DNA of 64,000 bases, from positions 124,001 to 188,000 of the forward strand of contig NZ_SAUF01000002.1 of assembly GCF_004023665.1 (NCBI RefSeq). The letters are read 5' to 3'. The stretch's first letter is position 1; each line of letters begins with the position of its first letter. The translations under genes were made by a program, and so were the position numbers. Under the pieces are notes generated by a model. It was not told where the DNA came from. It saw only the letters and a list, made by a program, of their open reading frames with translations, and did no database searches. The DNA comes from Afifella aestuarii (GTDB taxonomy: Bacteria > Pseudomonadota > Alphaproteobacteria > Rhizobiales > Afifellaceae). Positions 1-8,551 of the stretch are shown one piece after another.

Positions 1-318
1 CGAAGCGGTGAGCGCCGTGGAGAGTGCGCCGACCAAATCGGCGAAATCGGCTCGAAGTGCCGGCAAGCGTGCGATGACGACGAGGTCGCGCCCGGTCTGC
101 TGTCGTTCGCTGACAGCCTCCCGTGCCGCCTCTTTCAGGCGCCTGCGGATACGGTTGCGCACCACCGCCTGGCGGGCCACGCGTTTGGAAACCGTAAAGC
201 CGATGCGCCCCTCATCTGAATCGCCGCGATCACGGCTTTCCAGAACGAAATAGGGACCCGCCCGGCGAAAGCCCTTGCGAGCTGCCAGGAAGTCCCTTCG
301 TTTTTTGAGGCGCTGCAT
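1..318 (-). CDS. rnpA: Ribonuclease P protein component, 3' end cut by window edge
   Basis: Protein subunit of RNase P, which matures tRNA 5' ends together with the RNA subunit. The reverse-strand reading begins MQRLKKRRDFLAARKG and contains the family signature around residues 55-66 (RQAVVRNRIRRRLKE), the basic RNA-binding helix. The start at 318 lies 11 bases beyond the rpmH stop, the usual rpmH-rnpA operon order. The C-terminus runs off the left edge of the window. Near-certain by family motif and context. Confidence 0.96.
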   Translation of the reverse strand, partial: MQRLKKRRDFLAARKGFRRAGPYFVLESRDRGDSDEGRIGFTVSKRVARQAVVRNRIRRRLKEAAREAVSERQQTGRDLVVIARLPALRADFADLVGALSTALTAS

Positions 319-329
319 GGCGCCGAAGC

Positions 330-464
330 TTACGCAGACAGGCGCTTGCGTCCCTTCGCACGTCTGCGGGCGAGAACCTTGCGGCCGTTCTTGGTGGCCA
401 TGCGAGCACGGAAGCCATGGCGACGCTTGCGCACGAGGCGGCTCGGTTGAAAAGTCCGTTTCAT
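330..464 (-). CDS. rpmH: 50S ribosomal protein L34
   Basis: A 44-residue, extremely basic protein of the large ribosomal subunit. It starts [18 protein letters not shown] and ends in an Arg/Lys-rich tail, the full family length and signature. It is the first gene of the rpmH-rnpA operon. A small hairpin (CTGCCGC / GCGGCAG, 472-487) lies in its leader just before the start codon. The promoter lies further upstream. Confidence 0.98.
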   Translation of the reverse strand: MKRTFQPSRLVRKRRHGFRARMATKNGRKVLARRRAKGRKRLSA

Positions 465-595
465 AATCGTTCTGCCGCCTGCGGCAGCCCTCAAGCTGGT
501 GAACGGAAGTCAGCCGGCACCTATGACCGAAATGCTGCTTCGATGTTCGGAATTCGGACCGTGCGCCATTGCGGCACGGTGCTTTTCGCGTGCGC

Positions 596-625
596 GATAT
601 AGTGGCAATGCCTGGCCGAAGTCAA
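596..625 (-). promoter_or_regulatory. Sigma-70-type promoter for rpmH-rnpA
   Basis: On the minus strand TTGACT (625-620) is separated by 17 bp from CTATAT (602-597), close to the housekeeping consensus and pointing at rpmH. The surrounding gene-free stretch 465-813 also holds the inverted repeat ACCGTGC / GCACGGT at 558-580 followed by GCTTTT on the plus strand. I see no convincing gene there. Confidence 0.7.
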
Positions 626-813
626 CGCGCGTTCCAAAGGTCATGTGCGCATAAGAGAATGAGCGCGTGATGTTCAATTCCGAGTGAAGCTCACCTTCTC
701 CCGGTCTGAATGCCTTACCTGGGGCTGAGAGGACGTTCTCGCGCGCGACATCAAATATCGTATCGAGCGGCTGAGGAACATGTGGCGAGGCAGCGCCGAA
801 GGATCGCAGGCGA

Positions 814-1623
814 ATGGCCGAGAATAATGTCGGGACGAAAGTCAGGGAACGAAGAGCGGATGGACGGGGCGAAACCGAAGGCCCGATGGGGGACGCCATA
901 GAAGAGCATCCCTCCAGCGAAGCGCCGCGGGCGCTATGGCTGCGTTTCCTTCCGGTCGGGATTGTCGTGCTCCTTCTCCTCCTGCTCTATGCGGGGGGCT
1001 TTCAGGAGTTTCTCTCTCTCAATGCTCTTCAAGAAGAGAGCGAAGCCCTCAAAGGCTTCGTTGACGATCGGCTCGCGCTTGCCGGGCTTCTCTATGTCAT
1101 TGTCTATATCACCCTCGTCGCCGTCTCCTTTCCGGGGGCGAGCATCGTCACGATCTCGGGCGGATTGCTCTTTGGCTGGGCGCTGGGCGGCGCCCTGTCG
1201 GCCGTGGGCGCCACGATCGGCGCTTGCATCATCTTTCTCATTGCCCGCACCTCGTTCGGCACGGTCCTCGCCCGCCGTGCCGGCCCGCGCCTGAAACGCC
1301 TGCGGGCGGGCTTCCAGGAAGACGCTTTTCATTATCTTCTGTTTTTGCGCCTCGCGCCCATCTTTCCGTTCTGGGTGATCAATCTGGCCCCGGCGCTTTT
1401 CGACATGCGCCTCGGCCCCTATGCGCTTGCGACCTTCCTCGGCATTCTTCCGGGCACCTTCGCGTATTCCTATTTCGGCGAGGGCGTGGGCACGGCTCTC
1501 GACGAAGAAGGGCCGGTCGTTTCGACGCAGCTTCTTCTCGGTTTTGTCGTCCTTGCCCTTGCCGCTCTTCTTCCCATCATGTTGAAGCGCTGGAGAGCCC
1601 GAAATGTCGGAAAAAAGACGTGA
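814..1623 (+). CDS. VTT-domain (TVP38/TMEM64/DedA-like) integral membrane protein
   Basis: A 269-residue multi-spanning inner-membrane protein. After a roughly 40-residue polar N-terminus comes a long hydrophobic segment (about residues 45-63), then the VTT core with the Gly-rich stretch ATISGGLLFGWALGG (about 110-125) and the FLRLAPIFPFWVINLAP segment (about 175-192), both characteristic of the family. Members are thought to act in lipid handling or membrane homeostasis; the substrate here is unknown. It ends 9 bases before a flavoprotein, a pairing often seen for this family. A later start at 886 is possible. Confidence 0.85.
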   Translation: MAENNVGTKVRERRADGRGETEGPMGDAIEEHPSSEAPRALWLRFLPVGIVVLLLLLLYAGGFQEFLSLNALQEESEALKGFVDDRLALAGLLYVIVYITLVAVSFPGASIVTISGGLLFGWALGGALSAVGATIGACIIFLIARTSFGTVLARRAGPRLKRLRAGFQEDAFHYLLFLRLAPIFPFWVINLAPALFDMRLGPYALATFLGILPGTFAYSYFGEGVGTALDEEGPVVSTQLLLGFVVLALAALLPIMLKRWRARNVGKKT

Positions 1624-1632
1624 CCGTTTGAC

Positions 1633-3057
1633 GTGACAGAAGAGATCAAGACCGACATTTGCGTGATCGGCGCAGGCTCCGCCGGCCTGACGCTCGCGGC
1701 GGCCGCATCGGCTTTCGACGTTCCGACAGTTCTGGTCGAGAACGGCAGGATGGGCGGCGACTGCCTGAACTATGGCTGCGTTCCTTCGAAGGCCCTGATT
1801 GCGGCGGCGCGGCACGTGGCACATCTGCGCGAGGCGCCGGCTTTCGGCGTCAATGCTGGGGCCGCCGACGTCGATTTCGCGACCGTTCACGCTCATATTC
1901 GCTCTGTCCTCGCGGCGATCGCACCCAACGATTCGCAGGAGCGTTTCACCGGTCTCGGCGTGCGCGTCATTCGCGAAAGGGCGTCTTTCCTGGATCGGCG
2001 CACGATTATTGCCGGCGAGACACGCATCAGCGCACGTCGCTTCGTCATCGCCACAGGCTCGTCGCCGCAGGTGCCCGACATCGAAGGGCTCGACGGTCTC
2101 GATTATCTCACCAACGAAACCCTCTTCGATCTGACGAAGCTGCCGACCCATCTCATTGTCATCGGTGGCGGACCGGTGGGTATGGAGATGGCGCAGGCGT
2201 TTCGCCGCCTCGGCTCGGAGGTCAGTCTCCTGGAGAGGGGACGCGTCCTCTCCCACGACGATCCTGAGCTTGCCGATCACGTTCGCCGCCGTCTCGTCGC
2301 CGAAGGCGTCACCATTCATGAAGAGACGGAGATTTCGCGCGTAGCCCGACGCGGACGATACGGCGTGCGCGTGCATATTAAAAAGTCCGACGGCAGCGAA
2401 GAGGCCGTCGACGGGACGCAGATCCTGGTCGCAACGGGCCGCCGGCCGAATGTCGGCAGGCTCGATCTCGACAAGGCCGGGATCGATTTCGACGAGACGG
2501 GCATCAAGGTGGGCGCGAATCTGCGCACCCGCAATCGCCGCGTCTATGCCGTCGGCGACGTGACGGGCGGACCGAATTTCACCCATTGGGCCGGCTATGA
2601 GGCAGGGCTCCTGCTGCGTCCGCTGCTGTTTCGGATTGGCGCGCGGCCGCAGCGCGACCTTCTGCCTTGGGTCACCTACACCGATCCGGAACTCGCTCAT
2701 GCCGGCTTGACGCTTGAGGAGGCGGAGCGGCGCCATGGCCATGTGCGGGTTTTGCGCTGGCCCGTCGCTGAGAACGATCGCGCCCGGGCGGAACGGCAAA
2801 CGGAGGGGCTGATCCGCCTCGTCACGACGCGCCAGGGTCGTCTTCTCGGGGTCGACATCGTGGCCCGCAATGCGGGCGAGATGATTGCCCCCTATGCGCT
2901 GGCACTCTCGAAACGTCTCAATGTGCGCGATATGATGGGCATGCTCCTGCCTTATCCGACTGTTTCGGAGGTGGGAAAGCGCGCGGCGACGAGCTTCTAT
3001 CTCCCGGTCCCGAATAAGGCGAAGGCGCTCGCACGTTTTCTGCGCCGCTTCGGCTGA
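1633..3057 (+). CDS. Class I pyridine nucleotide-disulfide oxidoreductase (MerA-like)
   Basis: A 474-residue FAD/NAD(P)-dependent oxidoreductase with a GTG start. Visible are the FAD Rossmann motif VIGAGSAGLTLA near residue 11, the redox disulfide motif GGDCLNYGCVPSK (about 45-57), a second dinucleotide fold VIGGGPVGMEMA (about 176-187) and the FAD motif VYAVGDVTGG. The C-terminal dimerisation segment reads PYPTVSE, with Tyr where lipoamide dehydrogenases have the active-site His, as in mercuric reductases. The N-terminal heavy-metal domain and C-terminal Cys pair of true MerA are absent, so the substrate is open. Probably cotranscribed with the VTT protein. Confidence 0.87.
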   Translation: MTEEIKTDICVIGAGSAGLTLAAAASAFDVPTVLVENGRMGGDCLNYGCVPSKALIAAARHVAHLREAPAFGVNAGAADVDFATVHAHIRSVLAAIAPNDSQERFTGLGVRVIRERASFLDRRTIIAGETRISARRFVIATGSSPQVPDIEGLDGLDYLTNETLFDLTKLPTHLIVIGGGPVGMEMAQAFRRLGSEVSLLERGRVLSHDDPELADHVRRRLVAEGVTIHEETEISRVARRGRYGVRVHIKKSDGSEEAVDGTQILVATGRRPNVGRLDLDKAGIDFDETGIKVGANLRTRNRRVYAVGDVTGGPNFTHWAGYEAGLLLRPLLFRIGARPQRDLLPWVTYTDPELAHAGLTLEEAERRHGHVRVLRWPVAENDRARAERQTEGLIRLVTTRQGRLLGVDIVARNAGEMIAPYALALSKRLNVRDMMGMLLPYPTVSEVGKRAATSFYLPVPNKAKALARFLRRFG

Positions 3058-3126
3058 AGGGCAGGGCGTGAATGCGGCCTTTTGTGATGTGGCGCGCGCG
3101 AGGATCGCGAGGCCTCTGAGGAGTGT

Positions 3127-4617
3127 TTGGTGGCGCTTGAGGAAAAGCCCTCAGAGAACATGACGAGAAAGTCGTGGCTTGCCGAGTTGTGGCCGGTTCG
3201 GGGGCTGTCGGGCAAGCTTCTCGTGCTGACGATCACCTTCGTCATGGTCGCGGAAGTGCTGATCTACGTGCCTTCCATCGCCAATTTCCGCAATATGTGG
3301 CTCGACGAGAAGCTCGAGGCGGCGTCGATCGCGGCCCTTGCGGCCTCAAGCCCCGGTGCCACTCCTTTCCCGGAAGATCTGCAGAAGCGTCTCTTGCAGG
3401 CGATCGGCATGGAAGCGATCGCGATGATGGAGAACGGCCAGCATATCCTGATCGCGGCCGGCAACATGCCGGAAGAAGTGGCAGTCCATCAGGATCTGCG
3501 CGAACTCGGTCCTGCGGAGGCGATTGCGGCGGCGTTCGGCACGCTCTTTTCGGGGGGCGGGGACCGGCTCATCCGCGTTTCGGGCGAACCTCCGGCCGGC
3601 ATGGCGATGTTCGAAATCGTGTTGCGCGAGGATGGTCTGCGCCAGGCCATGCTGCGTTACTCACGCAATATCCTGCTCCTCTCCATGGCGATTTCCGTCA
3701 TCACCGCCTCCTTCGTCTATCTGGCGCTGAGGCGGATGATCGTTCGGCCCATCCAGAAACTCGCCGCCAGCATGCAGGACTTTTCCGCCGATCCGGAGGA
3801 TGTGCGCTGCGAGGTCACGCCGACCGGGCGCCATGACGAGATCGGCCGGGCGGAGGAGCGTTTCGCCGAAATGCAGGCGGCCTTACGCGACATGTTGCAT
3901 CAGCGCCGGCATCTCGCCAATCTCGGGCTCGCAGTCTCCAAGATCAATCACGACCTGAGAAACATCCTGGCCTCCGCCCAGCTCTTCTCAGACCATCTCG
4001 GCGAGGCGCAGGACCCGCTCGTGCGCCGCATCGCGCCGAAGCTCGTGGGCACGATCGATCGGGCGATCGGCTACACCCGCTCGGTTCTCGCCTATGGCCG
4101 GGCCGAAGAGGCGGAGCCCGTGCGCCGGCTCGTCTCCGCCCGGCGGCTGGTGGAGGAGGTGGCGGAAATCCTGAGCCTGACGCCGGACGGTACCGTCGTT
4201 TTCGAAAACCGGGTCCCGGGCGACCTGGAGATCGACGCCGATCCCGACCAGTTCTTCCGCGTTATGCTCAACCTCTGCCGCAATGCGCAGGAGGCGCTCG
4301 TCTCGGATGAAAACGCATCCGTCATCCGCCGCCTTTGGGTCGAAGGGGAACGCACGGGCGCGGTTGCGCACCTGCGTGTTTGTGACACGGGGCCGGGTCT
4401 TCCGAAGCGGGCGCGCGAGGCGCTTTTCAAACCCTTCCAGGGCTCCACGCGGCCGGGCGGTGTCGGGCTCGGTCTTGCGATCGCGCAGGAGATCGTAGCT
4501 GCCCATGGCGGAGAAATAGAGCTTTTGGAGCGGGCTGGGGCCGGAACCATCTTCCAGATCGAGATCCCCGACCGGCCGGCGCGATTGGCTGATATGCGCG
4601 ATCGCCGCAAAGCATAA
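3127..4617 (+). CDS. HAMP-domain sensor histidine kinase
   Basis: An orphan membrane histidine kinase of about 496 residues. TM1 is near residues 31-50, followed by a sensor loop of about 130 residues, TM2 near 178-200, then HAMP (RRMIVRPIQKLAASM). The phospho-acceptor His lies in NHDLRNILASAQ near residue 275. ATP-binding boxes follow: NLCRNAQEAL (N), CDTGPGLP (G1) and GGVGLGLAIAQEIV (G2). No response regulator is adjacent. The start is uncertain: TTG 3127, GTG 3130 or ATG 3160. Confidence 0.9.
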   Translation: MVALEEKPSENMTRKSWLAELWPVRGLSGKLLVLTITFVMVAEVLIYVPSIANFRNMWLDEKLEAASIAALAASSPGATPFPEDLQKRLLQAIGMEAIAMMENGQHILIAAGNMPEEVAVHQDLRELGPAEAIAAAFGTLFSGGGDRLIRVSGEPPAGMAMFEIVLREDGLRQAMLRYSRNILLLSMAISVITASFVYLALRRMIVRPIQKLAASMQDFSADPEDVRCEVTPTGRHDEIGRAEERFAEMQAALRDMLHQRRHLANLGLAVSKINHDLRNILASAQLFSDHLGEAQDPLVRRIAPKLVGTIDRAIGYTRSVLAYGRAEEAEPVRRLVSARRLVEEVAEILSLTPDGTVVFENRVPGDLEIDADPDQFFRVMLNLCRNAQEALVSDENASVIRRLWVEGERTGAVAHLRVCDTGPGLPKRAREALFKPFQGSTRPGGVGLGLAIAQEIVAAHGGEIELLERAGAGTIFQIEIPDRPARLADMRDRRKA

Positions 4618-4719
4618 AAGCCGTGAAAGAGGCGGCGAGAGGTGCTTGCAATCCGTCTTCTGAGCGATTAGGTGTGTCGCTCCGCGCCGCAGCCGATGGG
4701 CCTGCGACGACCGCGGCAA

Positions 4720-4796
4720 GCACCGGTAGCTCAGCTGGATAGAGCACCAGACTACGAATCTGGGGGTCAGGGGTTCGAATCCTCTCCGGTGCGCCA
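4720..4796 (+). tRNA. tRNA-Arg (anticodon ACG)
   Basis: A full cloverleaf: acceptor GCACCGG pairs with CCGGTGC, D-arm AGCTCAGCTGGATAGAGC, anticodon stem CCAGA/TCTGG around loop CTACGAA (anticodon ACG), T-loop TTCGAAT, and an encoded CCA end. Its 3' end is the prophage attachment site; the tRNA stays intact because the phage core supplies the 3' sequence. Confidence 0.97.
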
Positions 4797-4804
4797 TTTC
4801 CCCT
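4772..4804 (+). other. attL core (33 bp)
   Basis: The T-arm and acceptor end of tRNA-Arg plus 8 bases downstream (GGTTCGAATCCTC...TTTCCCCT). It is repeated exactly at 52744-52776, and the flanking bases differ on both sides of both copies (G versus C before, C versus A after). Confidence 0.95.
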
Positions 4805-4932
4805 CTCGATCGCGCGCGCTAAGCCCTTGACGGCGTTGAGAAGCCGCAGAAAACCGGCCTTTCCCCTCTTCCGCGCCCCCTCTCTATTGCGCTACAAAGT
4901 GCCTTACATTCTGTCTCACGGGGCGGGCACGC

Positions 4933-6288
4933 ATGCCGCGCTGGCTGAAACTCCGCAACGGCCTCTATTCGTACTACCGGCGCGTGCCGAAGGCCTTCGC
5001 CGATGTCGATTCCCGCGCTTTTGCGGAGGAGGCGCTCGGCACGCGTGACCTGCGGCGTGCCGAGAAGCTCGTCCATCTCGTCAACCGCGAACAGGAAAAG
5101 CTGTGGGTCGCCCTCAAGAAGGGCGGGGCGGAGGATGCGCGCGAGCGCTATCTCGGGGCGATCGAGCGCGCCAGGCTGGAGGGCTTCGAATATCAGCCGA
5201 CCGGCGAAATCGCCGCGGGCGAGCTGTCGGAGCTTCTCGCGCGTCTGGAGCGTCTGGAGGCGCTCTATCCGGATATCGCCGAGGCCGGCGACGACGCGCC
5301 CTCATCGGGGGAGAGGGCGGCCGTCGCGGCGCTTCTCGGCACGGCCAAAATGCCGGAGCTGACATTGTCGGCGGCGCTGCAGGAATACGAGACGCTGGCA
5401 CGCTCGGAACTCCACCGGAAATCGCCAGACCAGATGCGCCGCTGGCGGGCGCCCCGGATGAAGGCGTTCGGCAATTTGATCGCCCTCGTCGGCGACAAGG
5501 CTGTCTCGTCCATCGCCCGCGCCGACGCCGTGGCGCTCCGGGCCTGGTGGGTCGAGCGCATCGTCGAAGAGGGGCTCGCCCCCAACAGCGCCAACAAGGA
5601 CATCGGCCACCTGTCGCAGATCCTGGGAACGCTCGACGAGACCTATGAGCTCGGCATTGGCCGGCCCTTCGCGCGCCTGCGTCTCAAGGAGGGAGAGGAG
5701 CAGCCGCGGGCGCCGTTCCCGATCGACCATCTCGTCATGATGGTGACCGAGCCCCGCCATCTCGGCGGGCTCAACGAAGAGGCGCGCGACATCCTCCTCG
5801 TCATGGTCGAGACCGGCATGCGGCCGATCGAGATCTGCGGCCTCGGCCGGGACGACATCCAGCTCGACGCGGAGGTGCCGCATGTGCTCGTCCGGGCCGT
5901 CGACCGCGACCTCAAGACCCCCTATTCCAAGCGGGAAATTCCCCTCGTCGGCATCTCTCTCGTCGCGTTGCGGCGGCACCCCGACGGGTTTCCGCGCTAC
6001 AAAGACAAGAGCGCCGGCCTTTCTAGCGACGTCAACAAGATGTTGCGGTCGCGCGGCCTGCTGCCGACCGAGAAGCACTCGCTCTATTCGATCCGCCACA
6101 CGTTTCAGGATCGCCTCGTCGCAGCCGACATGCCCGACCGCATGCAGGCAGACTTGATGGGCCACAAATTCGCCCGGCCCCTCTATGGCGAGGGCCCGAC
6201 TTTGGCGCATAAACGTGAATGGCTCCTGCGGCTTGCCATCACCGCCCATCCGGAGCCGCCCGATCCGTCGCAGGGGAGGCTGTTTTGA
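4933..6288 (+). CDS. int: Phage tyrosine recombinase (integrase)
   Basis: A 451-residue site-specific recombinase sited 129 bp from attL. The N-terminus (RWLKLRNGLYSYYRRVPK) resembles the arm/SAM-like domain of proteobacterial prophage integrases. Catalytic residues are visible: Arg in ETGMRPIEICGL (about 290), the box II segment LYSIRHTFQDRL (about 383-394, where Tyr takes the usual His position of HxxR), MGHK (about 412) and a candidate Tyr nucleophile in RPLYGEGP. It would mediate integration into tRNA-Arg and excision. ATG start at 4933. Confidence 0.95.
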   Translation: MPRWLKLRNGLYSYYRRVPKAFADVDSRAFAEEALGTRDLRRAEKLVHLVNREQEKLWVALKKGGAEDARERYLGAIERARLEGFEYQPTGEIAAGELSELLARLERLEALYPDIAEAGDDAPSSGERAAVAALLGTAKMPELTLSAALQEYETLARSELHRKSPDQMRRWRAPRMKAFGNLIALVGDKAVSSIARADAVALRAWWVERIVEEGLAPNSANKDIGHLSQILGTLDETYELGIGRPFARLRLKEGEEQPRAPFPIDHLVMMVTEPRHLGGLNEEARDILLVMVETGMRPIEICGLGRDDIQLDAEVPHVLVRAVDRDLKTPYSKREIPLVGISLVALRRHPDGFPRYKDKSAGLSSDVNKMLRSRGLLPTEKHSLYSIRHTFQDRLVAADMPDRMQADLMGHKFARPLYGEGPTLAHKREWLLRLAITAHPEPPDPSQGRLF

Positions 6289-6545
6289 GCATCGATATTG
6301 AACTCATTTACGACAGCAAAGAACCGGCCATCCATCGCATGATAGGCTGCGGCGCGGTGGAAGCGCTTCCGCGGATCGGCGAGCACGTCGTCATCGAGAG
6401 TGGCGGCCTCATTTCGAGCTACGAGGTGACAGACGTTGTTCACGACATCGAAACGGGTACGATCCTCGTGGTTGTCGTCGGGGATGCAAACGCAAACTCT
6501 CTCGGAAACAGACAGTCCCAGGCACTCTCAAATATGAGGCGATAG
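6285..6545 (+). CDS. Small unknown protein after integrase
   Basis: Eighty-six residues starting at a TTG that overlaps the integrase stop (TTGA), preceded by a good ribosome-binding site (GGGGAGG, 6273-6279). It begins LSIDIELIYDSKEP and is acidic and beta-rich (HVVIESGGLISSYEVTDVV), with no motif I recognise. Its position resembles excisionase or accessory genes, but no DNA-binding helix is evident. Function unknown; the tight coupling supports it being translated. Confidence 0.6.
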   Translation: MSIDIELIYDSKEPAIHRMIGCGAVEALPRIGEHVVIESGGLISSYEVTDVVHDIETGTILVVVVGDANANSLGNRQSQALSNMRR

Positions 6546-6547
6546 AA

Positions 6548-6754
6548 TTGGGCGCCAGAACACCTCGCAACGCGAAAGGCCGCGCGGAGGACCGCCACCC
6601 GTCGCCAGGGCTGCGGCGGCTGCGCATGGCTCTCGCCGCCTCCGGCGACAGCCAGGCGGGCGAGACGGCCGAGGCGGTGCGCGCGCTCATTCGTGAAGAG
6701 CTCGGCCGCGCTTTCGGCGAGGCAGCGATGAAAGCGGCGAAGCCGGAGGAGTGA
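6548..6754 (+). CDS. Small unknown protein
   Basis: Sixty-eight residues, TTG start 3 bases after the preceding stop. A basic N-terminus (GARTPRNAKGRAEDRH) is followed by a predicted helix (ETAEAVRALIREELGRAF). No family recognised. Part of the short left-end cluster with integrase. Confidence 0.45.
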   Translation: MGARTPRNAKGRAEDRHPSPGLRRLRMALAASGDSQAGETAEAVRALIREELGRAFGEAAMKAAKPEE

Positions 6755-6759
6755 GAGCT

Positions 6760-6807
6760 ATGGTGATTTTCTCGCCCTCCGAGGAGGCGCCGAAAATCAC
6801 CATATAG
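6760..6807 (+). other. Inverted repeat coinciding with a 15-codon mini-ORF
   Basis: Perfect 12-bp arms ATGGTGATTTTC (6760-6771) and GAAAATCACCAT (6792-6803) enclose a GC-rich 20-base loop that can itself pair. The same bases read as MVIFSPSEEAPKITI then TAG, starting at the first ATG of the repeat, with GGAGGAG at 6746-6752 as a possible ribosome-binding site. It could be a bidirectional terminator after the small genes, a leader peptide, or both. No T-tract follows. Confidence 0.4.
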
Positions 6808-6919
6808 GTGCACCGCCGCCCGTTCCCCTTTTCTTCCCCGCGCTCAAAACCCCTGCTAAAAGGCTGGTGCTGCGGACAAATCGGCCGGCTTTCCCGTCTT
6901 TCGACATCGGGGGCCGCGC

Positions 6920-7732
6920 TTGGCAAAACTGGACAATCGCGGGCTCACGCCCGTCGACATCGAAGATCTCCTCTCTTGGACGTACCGTGAGGAGATGCCC
7001 AAGGCCGACCCGCTCGGCCTCGGCCCGCCGCGGTCCGGCTCTTTGAGCCAGATGATCGCGCTCGGCACGCGGGTGCAGGAAAGCCGCGGCGACAGCCTCT
7101 TTGCCGCCTGCATCTATGGCAACCCGCACGAAGACGCGGTCATACTCGACGAGCTGGTGCGCGAGCTCGACAGGCTCTCGGCCGAATGGCACGTGCCGCC
7201 GGCGGAGCTCGTCTCCGATCTGCCGGACGACGTGCAGGCGGAAGCCGAGCGGGCGCTTTCAGGCTACCGGATCCAGCGCATGGCGCTCGTGCTGCGCTAC
7301 GCCAAGGGGCTCGGCCGGCCGGACTGGCGCGTCGGTCCGGGCGAGACGCCGGAACGGCGGGCGGTGAGAGCCCGGAACGGTCAGGACGCCTGGTTCGTGC
7401 AGGTGACGCGGCGCCTGAAAGAGAAGACGGTGGACGGGCGGACGATTGTTCGCTCCGTGACGATCGAGGAGCCGGGGCGCGACCCGAAGACGCGACGCCC
7501 GCGGCGCGACGCCTATCGCAAATTCGAATTCGAACCGCCGGTCTCCACGGTCATCGACCGCCGCGCCGATTATGCGCAATGGCACGCCGCGCTCACCTGG
7601 CTCGCCGGCGAATGCGCCGGGCGGCTGACGGCGCACGAGGTGACGGGCCCGGCGGCGCCGGAAAGGCCCTGGGAAACGGGTGAGGACGCGTCGGAGAGGC
7701 CGCGGCGGGTGTTGGCGAGCCTGGTCACGTGA
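6920..7732 (+). CDS. Unknown phage protein, 270 aa
   Basis: TTG start (TTGGCAAAACTG). Soluble, without membrane segments. The central part (DSLFAACIYGNPHEDAVIL, about 55-73) and the ending RVLASLVT give no motif I recognise. It lies between the left-end small genes and the packaging module, followed by a terminator at 7791-7828. Its position, upstream of the Z-like and terminase genes, suggests a late or DNA-handling role, but this is inference only. Confidence 0.65.
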   Translation: MAKLDNRGLTPVDIEDLLSWTYREEMPKADPLGLGPPRSGSLSQMIALGTRVQESRGDSLFAACIYGNPHEDAVILDELVRELDRLSAEWHVPPAELVSDLPDDVQAEAERALSGYRIQRMALVLRYAKGLGRPDWRVGPGETPERRAVRARNGQDAWFVQVTRRLKEKTVDGRTIVRSVTIEEPGRDPKTRRPRRDAYRKFEFEPPVSTVIDRRADYAQWHAALTWLAGECAGRLTAHEVTGPAAPERPWETGEDASERPRRVLASLVT

Positions 7733-7790
7733 GGGCTTGACATTGCGCCTGGAAGTTGACAACCATCCGAACCGTTCCATTGGGATTCGC

Positions 7791-7828
7791 GAGCCGCCGC
7801 CGACGAGAAGTCGGGCAGGCGGCTTTTT
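7791..7828 (+). terminator. Rho-independent terminator
   Basis: Outer stem AGCCGCC (7792-7798) with GGCGGCT (7818-7824) and inner stem CCGAC/GTCGG closing on GAGAA, followed by TTTT. It sits about 60 bp after the preceding gene. Two TTGACA hexamers lie just upstream at 7737 and 7756, without a matching -10 box. Confidence 0.7.
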
Positions 7829-7843
7829 CATAGGTTGCTGAGA

Positions 7844-8065
7844 ATGCGCTACGTCTCGGGCCGCATTATCGCCTCGCCAAGAAAAAGCCTTCGCATCGAC
7901 GAAGACAGCTATGAGGACTGGGGCGCGAGGCGAACGAGCACGACTGTTCACGAACCGGCGCCTGAGGCCGTCAAGACCGGCCTCCTTGGACCGCGAGGCG
8001 AAGAGCTTTATCGCGTGAACGACGAGCGCCCGATCGGCTTTGTGCACTTCCGAAAGCGTTCGTAG
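7844..8065 (+). CDS. Small unknown protein
   Basis: Seventy-three residues from ATG 7844 (MRYVSGRIIASPRKSLRI); a TTG 9 bases earlier is an alternative. Charged and soluble, ending in FRKRS. It follows directly after a terminator, so it needs its own promoter. No family recognised; modest confidence that it is a gene. Confidence 0.4.
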   Translation: MRYVSGRIIASPRKSLRIDEDSYEDWGARRTSTTVHEPAPEAVKTGLLGPRGEELYRVNDERPIGFVHFRKRS

Positions 8066-8189
8066 CTGCGAAATCCCCTCGAAAAATGCGCGGGAATATG
8101 TTCCTACGTTTCCGCGCCTCACTTTCAGACATCACGAATCGGGTCCGCGCCCGATAACCCGGTCGATCCGGTCCAAGCAGCAAGGCGAC

Positions 8190-8215
8190 GGGCGGCGCAG
8201 AGTTTTGCGCCGCCC
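8190..8215 (+). other. Strong stem-loop before the late small genes
   Basis: GGGCGGCGCA (8190-8199) pairs perfectly with TGCGCCGCCC (8206-8215) around GAGTTT. Only a weak T-rich tail follows (CTCGCTTTCC), so it is a possible terminator. The interval 8066-8247 shows no gene. Confidence 0.4.
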
Positions 8216-8247
8216 CTCGCTTTCCGGCCCAGCGAGGCGTTCACTTC

Positions 8248-8550
8248 ATGGCAATCGGCACGACGCGGCGCACCATCGAGGATGGGCGCGGGCGCGAAGT
8301 GCGCGTGGAGAGCCGGGCGATCGGCAAGCGCCAGGTGGCGCGGGAAAGCCGCTCGGATGCGGAGATCGCCGGCGAGCGGGCCGGACGGCTCGACGAGATC
8401 GTCGACCGCATCCGCCGTCTGCCGATCGGCCGCAACGACCTGGAGCGCTTCCACGAAGAGCGTGACGAGATCTGCAAGGACCTGATGGGCCTCGCCCGCG
8501 ACATGCGGGTGCGGCAGGCGACGGCCGGGCAGTGGGGGCGCGGGCGCTGA
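8248..8550 (+). CDS. Unknown phage protein, helical, 100 aa
   Basis: Highly charged and predicted almost wholly helical (GERAGRLDEIVDRIRRLPI, about 42-60), with basic ends. It ends one base before the Z-like gene starts, so the two are translationally linked. It lies in the position where head or connector accessory proteins occur. No motif recognised. Confidence 0.6.
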   Translation: MAIGTTRRTIEDGRGREVRVESRAIGKRQVARESRSDAEIAGERAGRLDEIVDRIRRLPIGRNDLERFHEERDEICKDLMGLARDMRVRQATAGQWGRGR

Positions 8551-8551
8551 G

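Noticed and set aside
934-2799. Long minus-strand reading frame opposite the VTT and flavoprotein genes
   Set aside because: Typical antisense shadow of high-GC genes: low-complexity, Arg/Ala/Gly-rich, no motif, while the plus frames are complete recognised proteins.
1633-3057. Naming the flavoprotein mercuric reductase
   Set aside because: Lacks the N-terminal metal-binding domain and the C-terminal Cys pair required for Hg(II) handling.
7737-7828. Small RNA between two TTGACA boxes and the terminator
   Set aside because: No -10 hexamer at a suitable distance from either box; kept only as a terminator.
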